Part shown: positions 54,477 to 64,000 of the stretch, piece by piece
Position numbering within the stretch: position 1 is the first letter of the stretch
Layout: each line of letters opens with the position of its first letter
Assembly (NCBI GenBank): GCA_013306675.1
Contig: JABLUY010000047.1
Span: 62,001 to 126,000 of the forward strand
DNA: 64,000 nt
From: Thraustochytrium sp. TN22
Lineage: Eukaryota; Sar; Bigyra; Thraustochytrida; Thraustochytriidae
Direction: 5' to 3'
Translations under genes and position numbers: made by a program
The notes under the pieces: generated by a model
Databases searched by the model: none
The model's input: only the letters and a program-made list of their open reading frames with translations
Told to the model about the DNA's origin: nothing

Positions 54477-55082
54477 TCAGTGAACGGTGGAACCTTCAAA
54501 GGCCTCGTCATTGTCGTCGAAGTCTTCGTCGTCGCGGTTGGCCACAACGGAGCGACGGCCAAAGGCCTCAATGTCGTCATCGTCATCATCGAGCGCGTAG
54601 GGCGAGAGCTGGACGGCCTTCTTGCCGCTGTAGATGCCGCGCTCGAGGTCGTCTGAGGCGTCGTCGTCGTCCTCGGAGTTTTTGCGCGGTCGGAGGGTCA
54701 TGTGCCTGGAGGAGCCGCCGTTGTGGCTGGAGAGCGTGTCTGGCTCGGGCTGGCGCACGGAGGGCCGAAACAGAGAGAGGATGCCGGAGCTCATGCGCGA
54801 GGAGACGCGGCGGGCCGAGCCGCTCTCGAGCGCGAGCAGCTTGGCGGCGCGCTCCACGGGGGTTGCGGCCTCGAGGTCGGCGGTCTCGGCCTCGTCATCG
54901 TCACTGTCGTCGTCGATCTCCTCCAGGTCGTGAGGGTGCTTCTTCTTGGGCGCCGCGCTGCTCCCGCGCGTGGCGCCCACCACGGCGAGCATGGAGGAGA
55001 CCGGGCGGCGCAGCGAGATGCGCGCGGACTGGCCTCGGCGCAGGGCGGCCCAGGAGCCGGCAGCGCTGGCACGCCGCACTCT

Positions 55083-55115
<33 letters not shown>

Positions 55116-58100
55116 GCCCTCGGTGTGCATGTCTGGGTGGTGCGAGCCCAGGCGCACGTTGCGCAGGTACGACATGTTAAGCGCCATGGAGCTGCGCTGC
55201 ATGACGGCCGGCACGAGGTCGTCGAGAGGGTTACCTTCGTCGACGTTGGTGTCCGTCTCGCCATCGGAATCGTCGTCGTAGTCGGTGTAGTCGTCGTCGT
55301 AGTTGCCACCATTGAGCGTTGTGCGGGCGGTGCGGGCAGTGAGGCGCGAGGAGGACTGGCCCGCAACACTCTTGGGGGCTGCGGTCTTGCGCGCCTTGCG
55401 GCCGGCCTTGGTTTGGCGCCGAGGGCGCCGCGTTACCGTGGCAGCCTCGGCTGGGCCTGCCCGGGCGACCTGCACATTGATGGGGCTGAAGATCTTCACG
55501 CTGTAGGGCGGCGGGTTGAGCTTGAGGCCGGCCGGGTCATCGGGTGCCGTGGCGTACTGCAGCATGACCTCGTGATGGCGGTCATAGGTGGCGGACTCCT
55601 GGTGGCCGCGCATGGCGAGCGCGAAGTTGTCCTCGCCGATGAGCTTGCGCTTCTGCTGCGCCTTCTGGCTGAGGACGAGGTCGTTGAGCTTGCGGTCGTC
55701 GTCCTCGACGATGTAGCCGCAGAGCGTAAGGATTTGTGCGTCGCCAAGGCTGACCGGGTCGCGAGGCGGCGCGCGCGAGCGCGCGTCGGGGACGACCTGG
55801 CGCGAGCCGCCGACGTCGGTGCAGACGACTGGCATGTGTGCCATCTCGGCCTCGAGAATGGCCATGGGCAGGCCCTCGCTAAAGGAGGAGTTGATGAAGA
55901 GGTCGCCCTTGGCCAGCACGCGGAACTTGGCACCGAGGCCGTGCAGCATAACGTAGGGCTCGAGGCGCAGCTCGTGGATGGCCTGCTTGCATTCGGCAGT
56001 GTACTTGGGATCCTTGTCCAGACCGCCGAAGATGTGGAGCCGGTAGACCGTGACGCCGCGCACATGCACGATGTGGTGCGCGGCACGGATGGCGTTGAGG
56101 ATGTCCTTGATGCGCAACACGTGGGAGAGCGCGACAACGTGCACATGGTCCGGGTCGTGGACCGGGCCGGACATCGCTTGCAGCTTGGGGTCCTCATAAA
56201 AGTCCGGGATGGGCTCGTGCACGAGCTGGTCGGCGAGCGGCTCCGTGCCGTTGGAGATGGGCTTGATGCGCTTGGCGAAGGGCCCGTGCGAGGGCCGGCC
56301 GGCGATGAGGCAGATCCACGAGCGGTACATGTCGGTGTCGGTGCAGGGGCAGATGAGGTCGGCCGTGTTGTAGACGAGGCGTGCCGTGAGGCGCGTGAGA
56401 CCGATAATGGCGTTGCGCGTGAAAGGGTGCAGCAGGCAGTCCTCTGCGCAGAGCTGGTCGAGGCGCTCGCGCAGCAAGATGCCGTGGTCCCAGACGATGA
56501 CGCGCGACTTGAAGCGCTGCTTGTGCACAATGGCCTTCAGCGCGCCGATGCCGTGGTGCGACGAGTGGTAGACGTCGCCGCGCGGGAGTTCACACATGAA
56601 GGAGCGCAGCGTCTGCGAGAAGAAGATGAGCGACTCCTGCAGGCCCGGCAGGGTGGGCGCCCAGAGGCGCTGCACGGACTTGGGCTTCTCCTCAAGGATC
56701 ATGAGCCACGTCTGCACCCAGACGCGCCACGTGAGACCGTCGGTCCAGGCGGTGTTCCAGTCGTAGTGCTCGAAGAACTCATAGAGCGCCACGACGAGCT
56801 CGGAGAAGTACTCATTGACCTGCGAGGAGCGGTCGTCCACGCCCTGCAGCTCACAGCAGCCGCGGATGAGCTCGCGCAGCAGCGGGTGGAAGCGCGCGCG
56901 CAGCACCCAGGACGTGGTGCGCTGCTTGCGCAGCGCCAGCTCGTAGTACGGCCGGTTGGAGTGGATGGAGGACTCGGGCGAGCTGGTGACGTCGTGCAGC
57001 GGGATGGGGTGGATAGCGCTCACGCAGCGTGTGGGCGCCGCGATGCGCGGCGTCGAGTTGGAGGCCACCTCGGCCAGGACGTGCAGGTTGAAATCTTCGT
57101 TGACGCCCTCGTGGTTGATGAGCTGCATGAGGCAGGTGGTGACGCCGCCCGAGACGTAAAAGAGCGTGGCCGAGGCGTCGACGACAACGTCCACCTTGTC
57201 GGCCCGCGCCGGGTGGATGGTCAGGTGCGAGGCGCCGGCGCCGCCCATGATGAGAAGGTCCTGCGCGTAGTGCGCCAGCGTGGTCTTCTCGAGCGTCTTG
57301 GTGGGCGGCTGCAGCTCGGACTCCACGAGGCGCTGCGTGGCGCGCGAGAACTTGAGGAAGCCGATCTTGCCGCGGCACATGCGGTAGCGCTCGGTCCAGT
57401 ACGGCTTGAGTGCTGCGACGCGCATAAGGATCATCTCGTCCAGCACGGAGGCCAGCATGCCGGGAACCATGGTCTGGCCCTGGTCGTTGAGCTCATGCAC
57501 CTCGAAGAGCGTCGCGCGCGCCTCCTTCCGGAGCGCGAGCAGCGCCTCGCGGCCCTCCTCCAGCTTCAGCTTGGGATGCGCCGCCTTGAGACGGCCACCC
57601 GCGGTGCGGCCCCTGCACTGCAGGTAGAGCGGCGAGCAGGACCAGGCCAAGGTGCGGATGTTGCGCTCGAAGAGCGGGCGCGCCACGTAGCCGTGTACGA
57701 GGAGCAGCAGGTTGTACGAGCTGAAGATGGACGGGTTGATGTCGACGTGCTTAATGTACGCGCAGACCTCGCGGTGCACCTGCATGTCGCCGCGCAAGCC
57801 AATGTACCAGAGGCGCATCGAGGCGGACGTGAGCACGTGCATCCAGCGAAAGAGCGAGAAGCATTGGCCGCGCACCATGGAGCGCACAATGGCGAAGAGA
57901 CCGCGCTTGCGGCGCAGGACCGACTCGCAGTAATCGCCGATCTCGAGCGCGAGTTCCTTCTGCACGGCGCACGCCTCGACCCAGGATCCCTTGTCGAAGC
58001 GCCAGCCCACGGGCAGGCGCTTCGCGTTGGCGTTGCGGCGCTCCACCTCGGCGTCGGTCTGCTCCAGAAGGTGATGCAGGCGGTCCGTGCGTGCGCCAGA

Positions 58101-61100
58101 GGCCATACGCTCGAGCTGCCAGCGCGTCGTCCGCGGCAGAAAGCCATCCTGGCGCGCCTCGAGCATGGCGAGCTCCGCGACGCACGCCAGCGCGTGGCTG
58201 CGCGTTGTGTCTTCGACGTACTCGTGCAGGATGCACTCGGCGATGCGGCCGATGGCATCGTCGACGTGGGCGTCGTCCTCCGGAATGGGGCGGTCGTAGC
58301 GGCGGCGCAGCACGGCCGGGTCCACGCCCACGTAGATGCTGAGGCGGTTGTGCTGGTCCACGCCGGCTCCCATGGCGGCGTTGGCGGCGCGCATGCCCTT
58401 GGCTTGCACGCCGGGCATCTCGCTCGTGGTGCCAGAGGCAGCCATGCCGGTGGCGAGACGGCTGCGCATGCCGAGCGCCACGAAGCCTTCGCGGTAAAGC
58501 ACGTTGGCATCGCACAGGTAGACCTGCGTGTTCCCGTTGCGGCACTCTTGCATGAGCGTGTCAAGAAGAGTGAAGATGATGCCCTGCAGCACGCTGTGCT
58601 CGCCGGGCGCGCCGTCTTGGAAGCGGTTTGCGGAGGAGCGGGGCAGCTCGCCGACGACGGAAGCGGCCGTGGCGGGGTTCTGGTCCGGGACAATGGAGCA
58701 GAGCGCGCTGCGCGCATAGAGGTGGCGCTTCCTGTCGATAAAGTCGAGCACTTGGTCGCCCAGGCCGTTCGTTTGGAACGGCAGCGGCACGGCGTTGATG
58801 GTGCCCTTGCGCAGCTTGTCGGCGAGCTGCTGCTCGCGCACCTCAGGCTTGACCTGTGTGAGGCCGCCGCCGTCGAGGATCTTCTTGCCGCTGGTCATGG
58901 GAATGTCATTCGGATCGATGGTGTTGTGCCAGGTGTTGCGCGGCTCCAGCACGAGATGGCGCACGGTGTGCGCGTAGACCAGGGTGGCCGTGACAAAGCC
59001 GAGGAGCGCGCCAAGCGCCAGCGGCGACAGGTAGAGGTAGACGAGACCGGAGAGAAAGGCGACGAAGCAGGTGACGCGGAACTCCACGAGCTCCTCCCAC
59101 TCGACCATGGACTCCATGCGCACGAGGCGCATGAGCGGGTAGAAGCCGTAGACCACCAGGTTGGCGAGCAGCGTGGCGGCGATGGCCGAAATGAGGACGC
59201 CAGCGGAGGACCCGGGCGTGGCGCGCGCAAAAAAGGACTGATTAATGCGCAGAATGGCGGCCTCGCCGGCCCAGAAGCTGAGAACGGCCGTCGACACGGT
59301 GAGCACGAGCTGCACAAAGGTGGCGCGCGATATGTCGAGGACGAGGTTGGTGATGAGGCGGGGCGCCGTGAGGTCAAAGGTGGCGTACGAGAGCGCCAGG
59401 TAGCGCAGCATGCGAATGCCGACGCAGGTGATGACGACGATGGGCGCAACGGCGAGGATGGAGTACATGCTGACGACGGCGAAGAGCGCAAAGACGAGCG
59501 CGCCCACGGCAATGCCCACGACGACCGCCACGTGCGCGCGGTCCGCGTAGCCGCTGAGGAACATGCGCGAGATCATGGCGTGCAGCACGAGGTTGTAGCC
59601 TGTAGAAAAGGGCAGGACCACGAAGAGCGCCGCCGGCTCGATCAAGTAGACGCAGACCGTGGCGAGCAGGTACCAGCGCAGCGCGGTGAGCTGAAAGCTG
59701 CAGATGATCCCGCCGTAGGCCTCGAGGCGCGCGGCGTGCACCTTGTCTTCGACGTTGCGCACGATGCGGCGCGAGGCAGGGATGAGCAACTCGTGGTTCT
59801 CGCGCTGCTTCGCGTCGGCGATCTGGCCCACGAAGAGCTCGATGGTGCCGGCGGAGAGCAGAAAGGCCACCATGGCGTACATCACGCCGCGCGCCACGAC
59901 ACTCGAGGTGCCCTTGGCGAAGAACATGGGCACGGCCGAGAAGGCCAGAATGACAAAGTACATGACGCCGTGCACGATCTCGTTGATGTTGGCGTCAAAG
60001 AGCTCGCCGGAGCGGCGCTCCGGCGTGCCGATGGTCGACTTGCGCAGCTCCTCCATGGCCATGCCAAAGTACTCCCAGAAGCCGCTCGTGGCCGTCTCTG
60101 CGTACGGCTTCCACTGGTCCAGATCCGGGTTCTTGCGGTTCACGATCCAGAGTGCCTCCTCGCGGTCCGCGCGGCTGCGCATGCGCAGCTTCGCCTCGGT
60201 GTCGCCGCCCTTCATCTCGTCCGCGAGCCGCAGCAGGCCGGGCAGCCAGAGCTGCCAGCGCTTGGACAGCATGCGCACGCGGACGATGACCACCAGGACG
60301 GCGGTGCTCAGGGTCGCGGCGTGCAGGCCGACCCAGAAATCCTCCGAAGCCCACAGGCCGGCCGCGTTGTCTTGCACCCAGGCCTCAAAGGCCTCCGCGC
60401 GCATCGCCTGTTGCAGCATGAACGGGACGAGCATGACGCAGAGCACGAGGAGCAGCCAGGAGAGCCCGCGGCCACCGGGCAGCTGCACGTGCGGGTCCGG
60501 CACGCGGAAGAGGTAGAGCATGGTGGTGACGAGCATGAAGAGCCCGAAAAAGAGCGCCACGAGGGCCACGAGAAAGGCGCGCAGCACATTCCAGTGCGAG
60601 AGGACAAGCGCGATGATGAAGGCCACGAGGCCGCCGGCAAGCGCGCAAACCACGCCGCCCGTGAAGTCACGGCTCAACACCGTAGGGACGCTGGCCAGAA
60701 CAAGCTGGTACAGATATGGCGAGGCGTTGCGGCTCATGGACATCATGAACGGCAAGACCGAGACGAGGCCAGCCGCGAGCGCGATGGTGACCAGATTCTT
60801 GGTCCCCTGACCCATGGTGCTGCTTGTGAAGACGCCCGAGCCCGTGAAGCCCTCGAGCAGGAGCTCTGCCATGACGACCACCACAAAGAAGTAGCCGTCG
60901 CGCACGAGCGAAGTCCTGCTCCACGCGGGCTGGTCCCAGCTCATGCCCTTGGCGCCGCCGGGCCTCAACTTCTGCAGAAGGAAGCGGTGCGTTTGGCGCG
61001 CAATCTCGTAGAGCGAGATGCCGTAGCACTCCTCGAAGTCCTCAAGGTGGCACACCGTGGTTTCCAGCCAGACTGCCACGGCCATCGGGTCCTCGGGCAG

Positions 61101-61862
61101 AAAGGTCTTGAACTTGACCATGGCGGCCTCACGGATCTCTCGCCGCGCCTTGCGCTGCATGTCTGGCGTACGATTGGTCGTGCGCTGGCGCAAAAGGTTG
61201 GTGTACTTCATACTGACCTGGCCCTCGTCGCCGGCGTCAGCAGCGCCAGCCTCGAGGTCGGCTGGGCCGTCGGACTCGGCCTCCTCATCGCCGGCGTCGG
61301 CGCTCTTGTGCTCGCGCCGCCGCTGCTGCTTCTCCTGCTCTGCTGACTCCTGCTCTTCCTCGTCGGCCAAGATTTGGCGCTGCGCCCGGGCTTGCCTCCG
61401 TGTCTCGCGGTAGCGCCGCAGCTGGTCCAAGCCGAGGTACGTCAGCACCCAAAAAGCGGCAAAGAGGAGCAGGCCCATGAGCGAGAAGAGCACCTCGCGG
61501 AGCTCGCTCTCCGGCAGCGGCGCATAGTCGAGCGTGGTGACCAGGCGGCCGTCCACGGTCACGTCCACCGTGGCCAGCGGCGCCGCCGGCGTGGCGTCCA
61601 CGCGGAAGCCAAGGTCCGCCTCGGACCAGGTCGCGTTCCAGGTGCCGGTGGACCCGTCCTCCAGCACGGCCGTGGCGACCACGGCAGCGTCGCGGCACGC
61701 CACGGCATTCAGCCCGTCCAGCCGCAGCACGGGCACCACGATGCTCAGCACGTCGCGTTTGAACGCGGGCGCATACTTGCCGTTCAGGCTCCACTCGAAG
61801 CTGGTGGGCGCGAGCTGGCTCGCCTCCACCCACGCGAACGCCGCGTCGCTGCACGCCGCCAT
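54477..61862 (-). CDS. Giant polytopic membrane protein with PelF-like GT4 glycosyltransferase
   Basis: A 2,461-residue protein. Residues 1-~120 look like a lumenal beta domain, followed by TM1 (~123-147) and a charged loop. From ~305 to ~1,050 there are many further hydrophobic helices (roughly fifteen). The cytosolic part follows: an alpha/beta segment (~1,085-1,350), then a PelF-type glycosyltransferase. VYHSSHHGIGALKAIV and VIVWDHGILLRERLDQL (~1,764-1,800) match the PelF N-terminal lobe. The GT4 nucleotide-sugar motif NSSFSEGLPMAILEAEMAHMPVVC (~1,994, a contiguous family block) and DVGGSRQVV follow. The C-terminal ~270 residues are acidic and disordered. In bacteria PelF makes the Pel exopolysaccharide with membrane partners, so this fusion may synthesise and export a polysaccharide; that role is inferred. 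The N-terminus lacks an obvious signal peptide. Confidence 0.85.
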
Positions 61863-61956
61863 CGCGCCCGGGCTCGCGCTCCCGCTCGCTCTCCCCTCGC
61901 GCGCGCGCGTGATGTGCTCTGTCTCTGTTTTGCAGTCCAGCCCAGCCGCCCGCGCG

Positions 61957-61980
61957 TGCCTGCCTGCCTGCCTGCCTGCC
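61957..61980. repeat. (CCTG)n tetranucleotide repeat
   Basis: Six CCTG units about 100 bp upstream of the glycosyltransferase ATG, probably in its 5' UTR. Confidence 0.9.
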
Positions 61981-62570
61981 TTCTTCGTAGAGCGAGCGCG
62001 CGGCGCGCCACCTAACCCAGCGGCTCGGTGCCAGTCCCGGCCCGGCCAGCCGCCGCGCCTCCGCTCTGCTGCGCTCGCCTCGCGCCGCGCCGATGGGGGT
62101 CTGCCGCGCCCTGCCGCCCGCCGCCCGCGCGCGCTCCTCCCTCCCTCCCTGCCCCCTCCCGCGCGCGTCGCGGCCGCCGTCCGTCTGCCAGCGCCCGCGC
62201 GTGCGCGGTGTCTCGCCGTGTCTCGTCTCGGCTCGTCCCGTCTCTGCTCGCGACTGTGTCATGGCGTGTCGTCTCGCCTCTTTTCCCTCTCTGCCACTGG
62301 CGGCGCCCAACTTGAAGATAAGTTGATTCGTAGACTTGCTGACTCTTGCTCAGTTGGCTGCCTGCTGCCTGCCTGCTGCCTGCTGCCTGTGTGTCTGTCT
62401 GTGGGGGGGCTGGACCAGCCAGCCAGCCAGCACGACGCGCGCGCTCGCGGGACATGCATGGCATGGGATGGCATGCCGCGCCGCGCCGCGCCGTGCCGCG
62501 CCGCGGCGACCTCGCTCAAGCTCGGGACGGCTGCCGGCCACGGGCGCGCGCGCGCCCCTGCGAGCAGCCG

Positions 62571-62600
62571 CAGGCAGGCAGGCAGGCAGGCAGGCAGGCA
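62571..62600. repeat. (GGCA)n tetranucleotide repeat
   Basis: Seven GGCA units; roughly the reverse-complement class of the CCTG/TGCC repeat at 61957. Confidence 0.9.
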
Positions 62601-63328
62601 CTGGCAGGGCAAGGCAGGCAGACCACCACGGAAGTTGACTTGACTTCGGCAGCAACGAAGGCCATCACCACTGGCAGCGGGTGCCCGCGCCGACCTCGGG
62701 CGTGCAGTGGCGCGCGTCGTGGCGCTCGTGACGGAAGCTGCGGCGCCGCACAAGGCAAGGGCCGGGATGGATGGGGCGGGACGGCCCCGGCGCCCGGGCG
62801 GGGCGGGCCGTGCGTCGCACGCGCGTCGTGGCCGGCGCCGGCCGCCACTGGCTGCAGCGCGCGCTGCGGGCGGGGACCGCCTGGAGCGACGACGCGCGTG
62901 CGGCGTGTGCGCTGCACTTGTTAAAAGCCTGCAAGGCGAGAGGCGGCGACTCGGAGAAGCCTACCGGTCTGTGTGTCGTCGCTGCGCCGCGGAACTTGAA
63001 GCTTGCGGCACGTCGCCGGCTGTGCGCGTCGTGCGGTACGCGCGGAGAGCCTCGTGCCTGCCGGATCGTGGGCCTGCCGTCGCGACTCGCGAGCGTGCGA
63101 CCCGGTGCGCGAGGAGCGCTGGTGCGTCGTGTTACCTCAATCCTGGCGACAAGATCCATTCGTTTCGTAAGCTCGCGTGTTATTTGAACGTCGTCCTCGT
63201 TTCTGTAATCAGCATGGAGTTTGGTGGTAAACGTCTTTCTTGTTATCGATCGATTTGCTCGTCGGTCCACGTGCCAGCAGCCTCGGCCGAGCTCACAGGT
63301 ACGTCGTGTGCACCTGACAGTGAGCCGC

Positions 63329-64000
63329 TTACGAATGCTCATCGGTGAGCGAAACGGTGACGCTGCCGCGGTCCACGTGCCAACGCTGCCGAGGTCGCAA
63401 GTGCGTCGTGAGCGCATCATCGTGCGTGACACACAGGACCGCGCCGGGGAAATCCGCGAGCGAAGACATGAGCGACGCTGCGGTCTCTGCATCGAGGTTC
63501 TCCACCTCGTCGAGAATGAGCAGCGACGGTCGGAAGCCTGAGGGAAACACCTTGGCCAGGTAGAGCCGCGTCCGCTGACCAGCGGAGAGCGTCGAAATGG
63601 GGCGTAGCGCCAGGTCACCCTTGAGGCCAAAGGCGCCCAGATGCTGCCTTGCATTGACCTCTAAAAGATCGCCATGCGCGGCAGCGGCCTGCTGCTGCAG
63701 GAGCTGCAAGGGCGAGATCGCGCCGTAGTCCGCGACGAGGCGCTCCAGGGCGTCTTGCGGAAAGTATGCCGTGCGCTGGCCGGCGGCCCGCGAGACGGAC
63801 CCGCTCGAGGGCTCCAAGTCCCCGACAAGCAGCTTGACGAGCGTGGACTTGCCCGCGCCGTTGGCACCTGTGAGCACGACGCGATCGCCGCCATAAAGGC
63901 CGAGCGAAACATTCTGCAGGAGGTTGGCAGGCGCATCTGGACGATAGGCGAAGCTGATCTCCTGCAACGAGGCCAGACGCTGTGTTGCAGGCCAGGCGCT
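63329..64000 (-). CDS. ABCF-type ATPase, C-terminal part; runs off the window
   Basis: The last 223 residues of a soluble ABC protein; the frame continues past position 64000. This is a single nucleotide-binding domain: Walker A GANGAGKST, a Q-loop region TAYFPQDALE, signature LSAGQRTRLYLAKV, Walker B LLILDEVENLD with the catalytic Glu, and H-loop VTHDD. No membrane helices, and the protein ends shortly after the domain. That is typical of the second ATPase domain of ABCF translation factors (EF3/GCN20/Uup type). The usual D-E-P-T-N-x-L-D reads DEVENLD here, a departure from the family. Without the first domain I cannot pick the subfamily. Confidence 0.85.
   Translation of the reverse strand, partial: SAWPATQRLASLQEISFAYRPDAPANLLQNVSLGLYGGDRVVLTGANGAGKSTLVKLLVGDLEPSSGSVSRAAGQRTAYFPQDALERLVADYGAISPLQLLQQQAAAAHGDLLEVNARQHLGAFGLKGDLALRPISTLSAGQRTRLYLAKVFPSGFRPSLLILDEVENLDAETAASLMSSLADFPGAVLCVTHDDALTTHLRPRQRWHVDRGSVTVSLTDEHS

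Larger units (their letters stand above)
61863..63328. other. Intergenic region with CCTG/GGCA tetranucleotide repeats
   Basis: 1,466 bp upstream of the giant glycosyltransferase and beyond the ABCF stop. Repeats: (CCTG)n at 61957-61980 and (GGCA)n at 62571-62600. Plus-strand frames of 190-370 codons are open but low complexity. One has two CxxC pairs near 62898-62975, which I do not trust. Confidence 0.55.

Noticed and set aside
54702-61346. A 2,214-codon plus-strand open frame opposite the giant glycosyltransferase
   Set aside because: It is antisense to a gene with clear GT4 motifs and TM helices. In GC-rich coding DNA with few TTA/CTA/TCA codons the antisense frame stays open by default. 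Its translation has no recognisable domain.
62707-63348. Plus-strand frame with two CxxC pairs, possible zinc ribbon
   Set aside because: It has no good ATG, overlaps the 3' end of the ABCF gene and shows no other conserved residues; chance is more likely.
1-64000. Mobile elements, virus-derived elements, CRISPR arrays, rRNA
   Set aside because: No transposase, reverse transcriptase, integrase, capsid or terminal repeats, no spacer-repeat pattern and no rRNA-like sequence were noticed in the regions I read.

Overview
This window reads as nuclear DNA from a GC-rich, intron-poor, flagellated eukaryotic microbe. The evidence is an intraflagellar transport gene (IFT81), two kinetochore genes (CENP-I and Zwilch), kinesin and SUMO-like domains, and several nuclear genes with arginine-rich mitochondrial presequences. 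Nearly every recognisable protein sits in one uninterrupted frame, so introns are rare. A marine stramenopile such as a labyrinthulomycete/thraustochytrid fits, but that placement is an inference. No rRNA, tRNA, CRISPR array, transposon or virus-derived element was recognised. All three stop codons are used normally (TGA ends Zwilch, TAG the kinesin, TAA ClpB), with one apparent TGA recoding described below.

Layout. 1-10.8 kb: a type IIA topoisomerase with a presequence-like N-terminus (minus strand, cut by the window edge), then Zwilch and a 1,938-residue coiled-coil protein (plus strand). 11-18.5 kb: two minus-strand paralogues of an uncharacterised protist domain, one fused to a SUMO-like domain, then two tandem protein kinase paralogues. 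19-31.7 kb: IFT81, an EI24-like ER membrane protein, a hotdog thioesterase, a membrane-anchored 2-oxoglutarate oxygenase, a probable selenoprotein redoxin with a SECIS-like 3' element, a GT61 glycosyltransferase, and a leucine-rich-repeat protein carrying a thrice-repeated linear motif. 32-41.5 kb: mitochondrial ClpB, a compositionally distinct four-TM protein with a very large ectodomain, a 2.8 kb gene-free stretch, and a Cys-pair protein. 42-54 kb: CENP-I, a mitoribosomal mS45/Bot1-like protein, a UBZ-finger protein, a kinesin and a short-chain dehydrogenase. 54.5-64 kb: a 2,461-residue polytopic protein ending in a PelF-like glycosyltransferase, then the C-terminal part of an ABCF ATPase, cut by the edge.

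There are no operons. Convergent gene ends lie close together (179-223 bp at the tightest), while divergent starts are 0.5-1.5 kb apart and hold GC-rich simple repeats. Those repeats are mostly of period 4 or 5, including palindromic (CTAG)n tracts. Shared themes are the mitochondrion (topoisomerase, ClpB, mS45), microtubules and chromosome segregation (IFT81, kinesin, CENP-I, Zwilch), and glycosylation (GT61, PelF-like). The best leads are the selenoprotein with its SECIS candidate, the SUMO-like fusion in the paralogue pair, and the PelF fusion.
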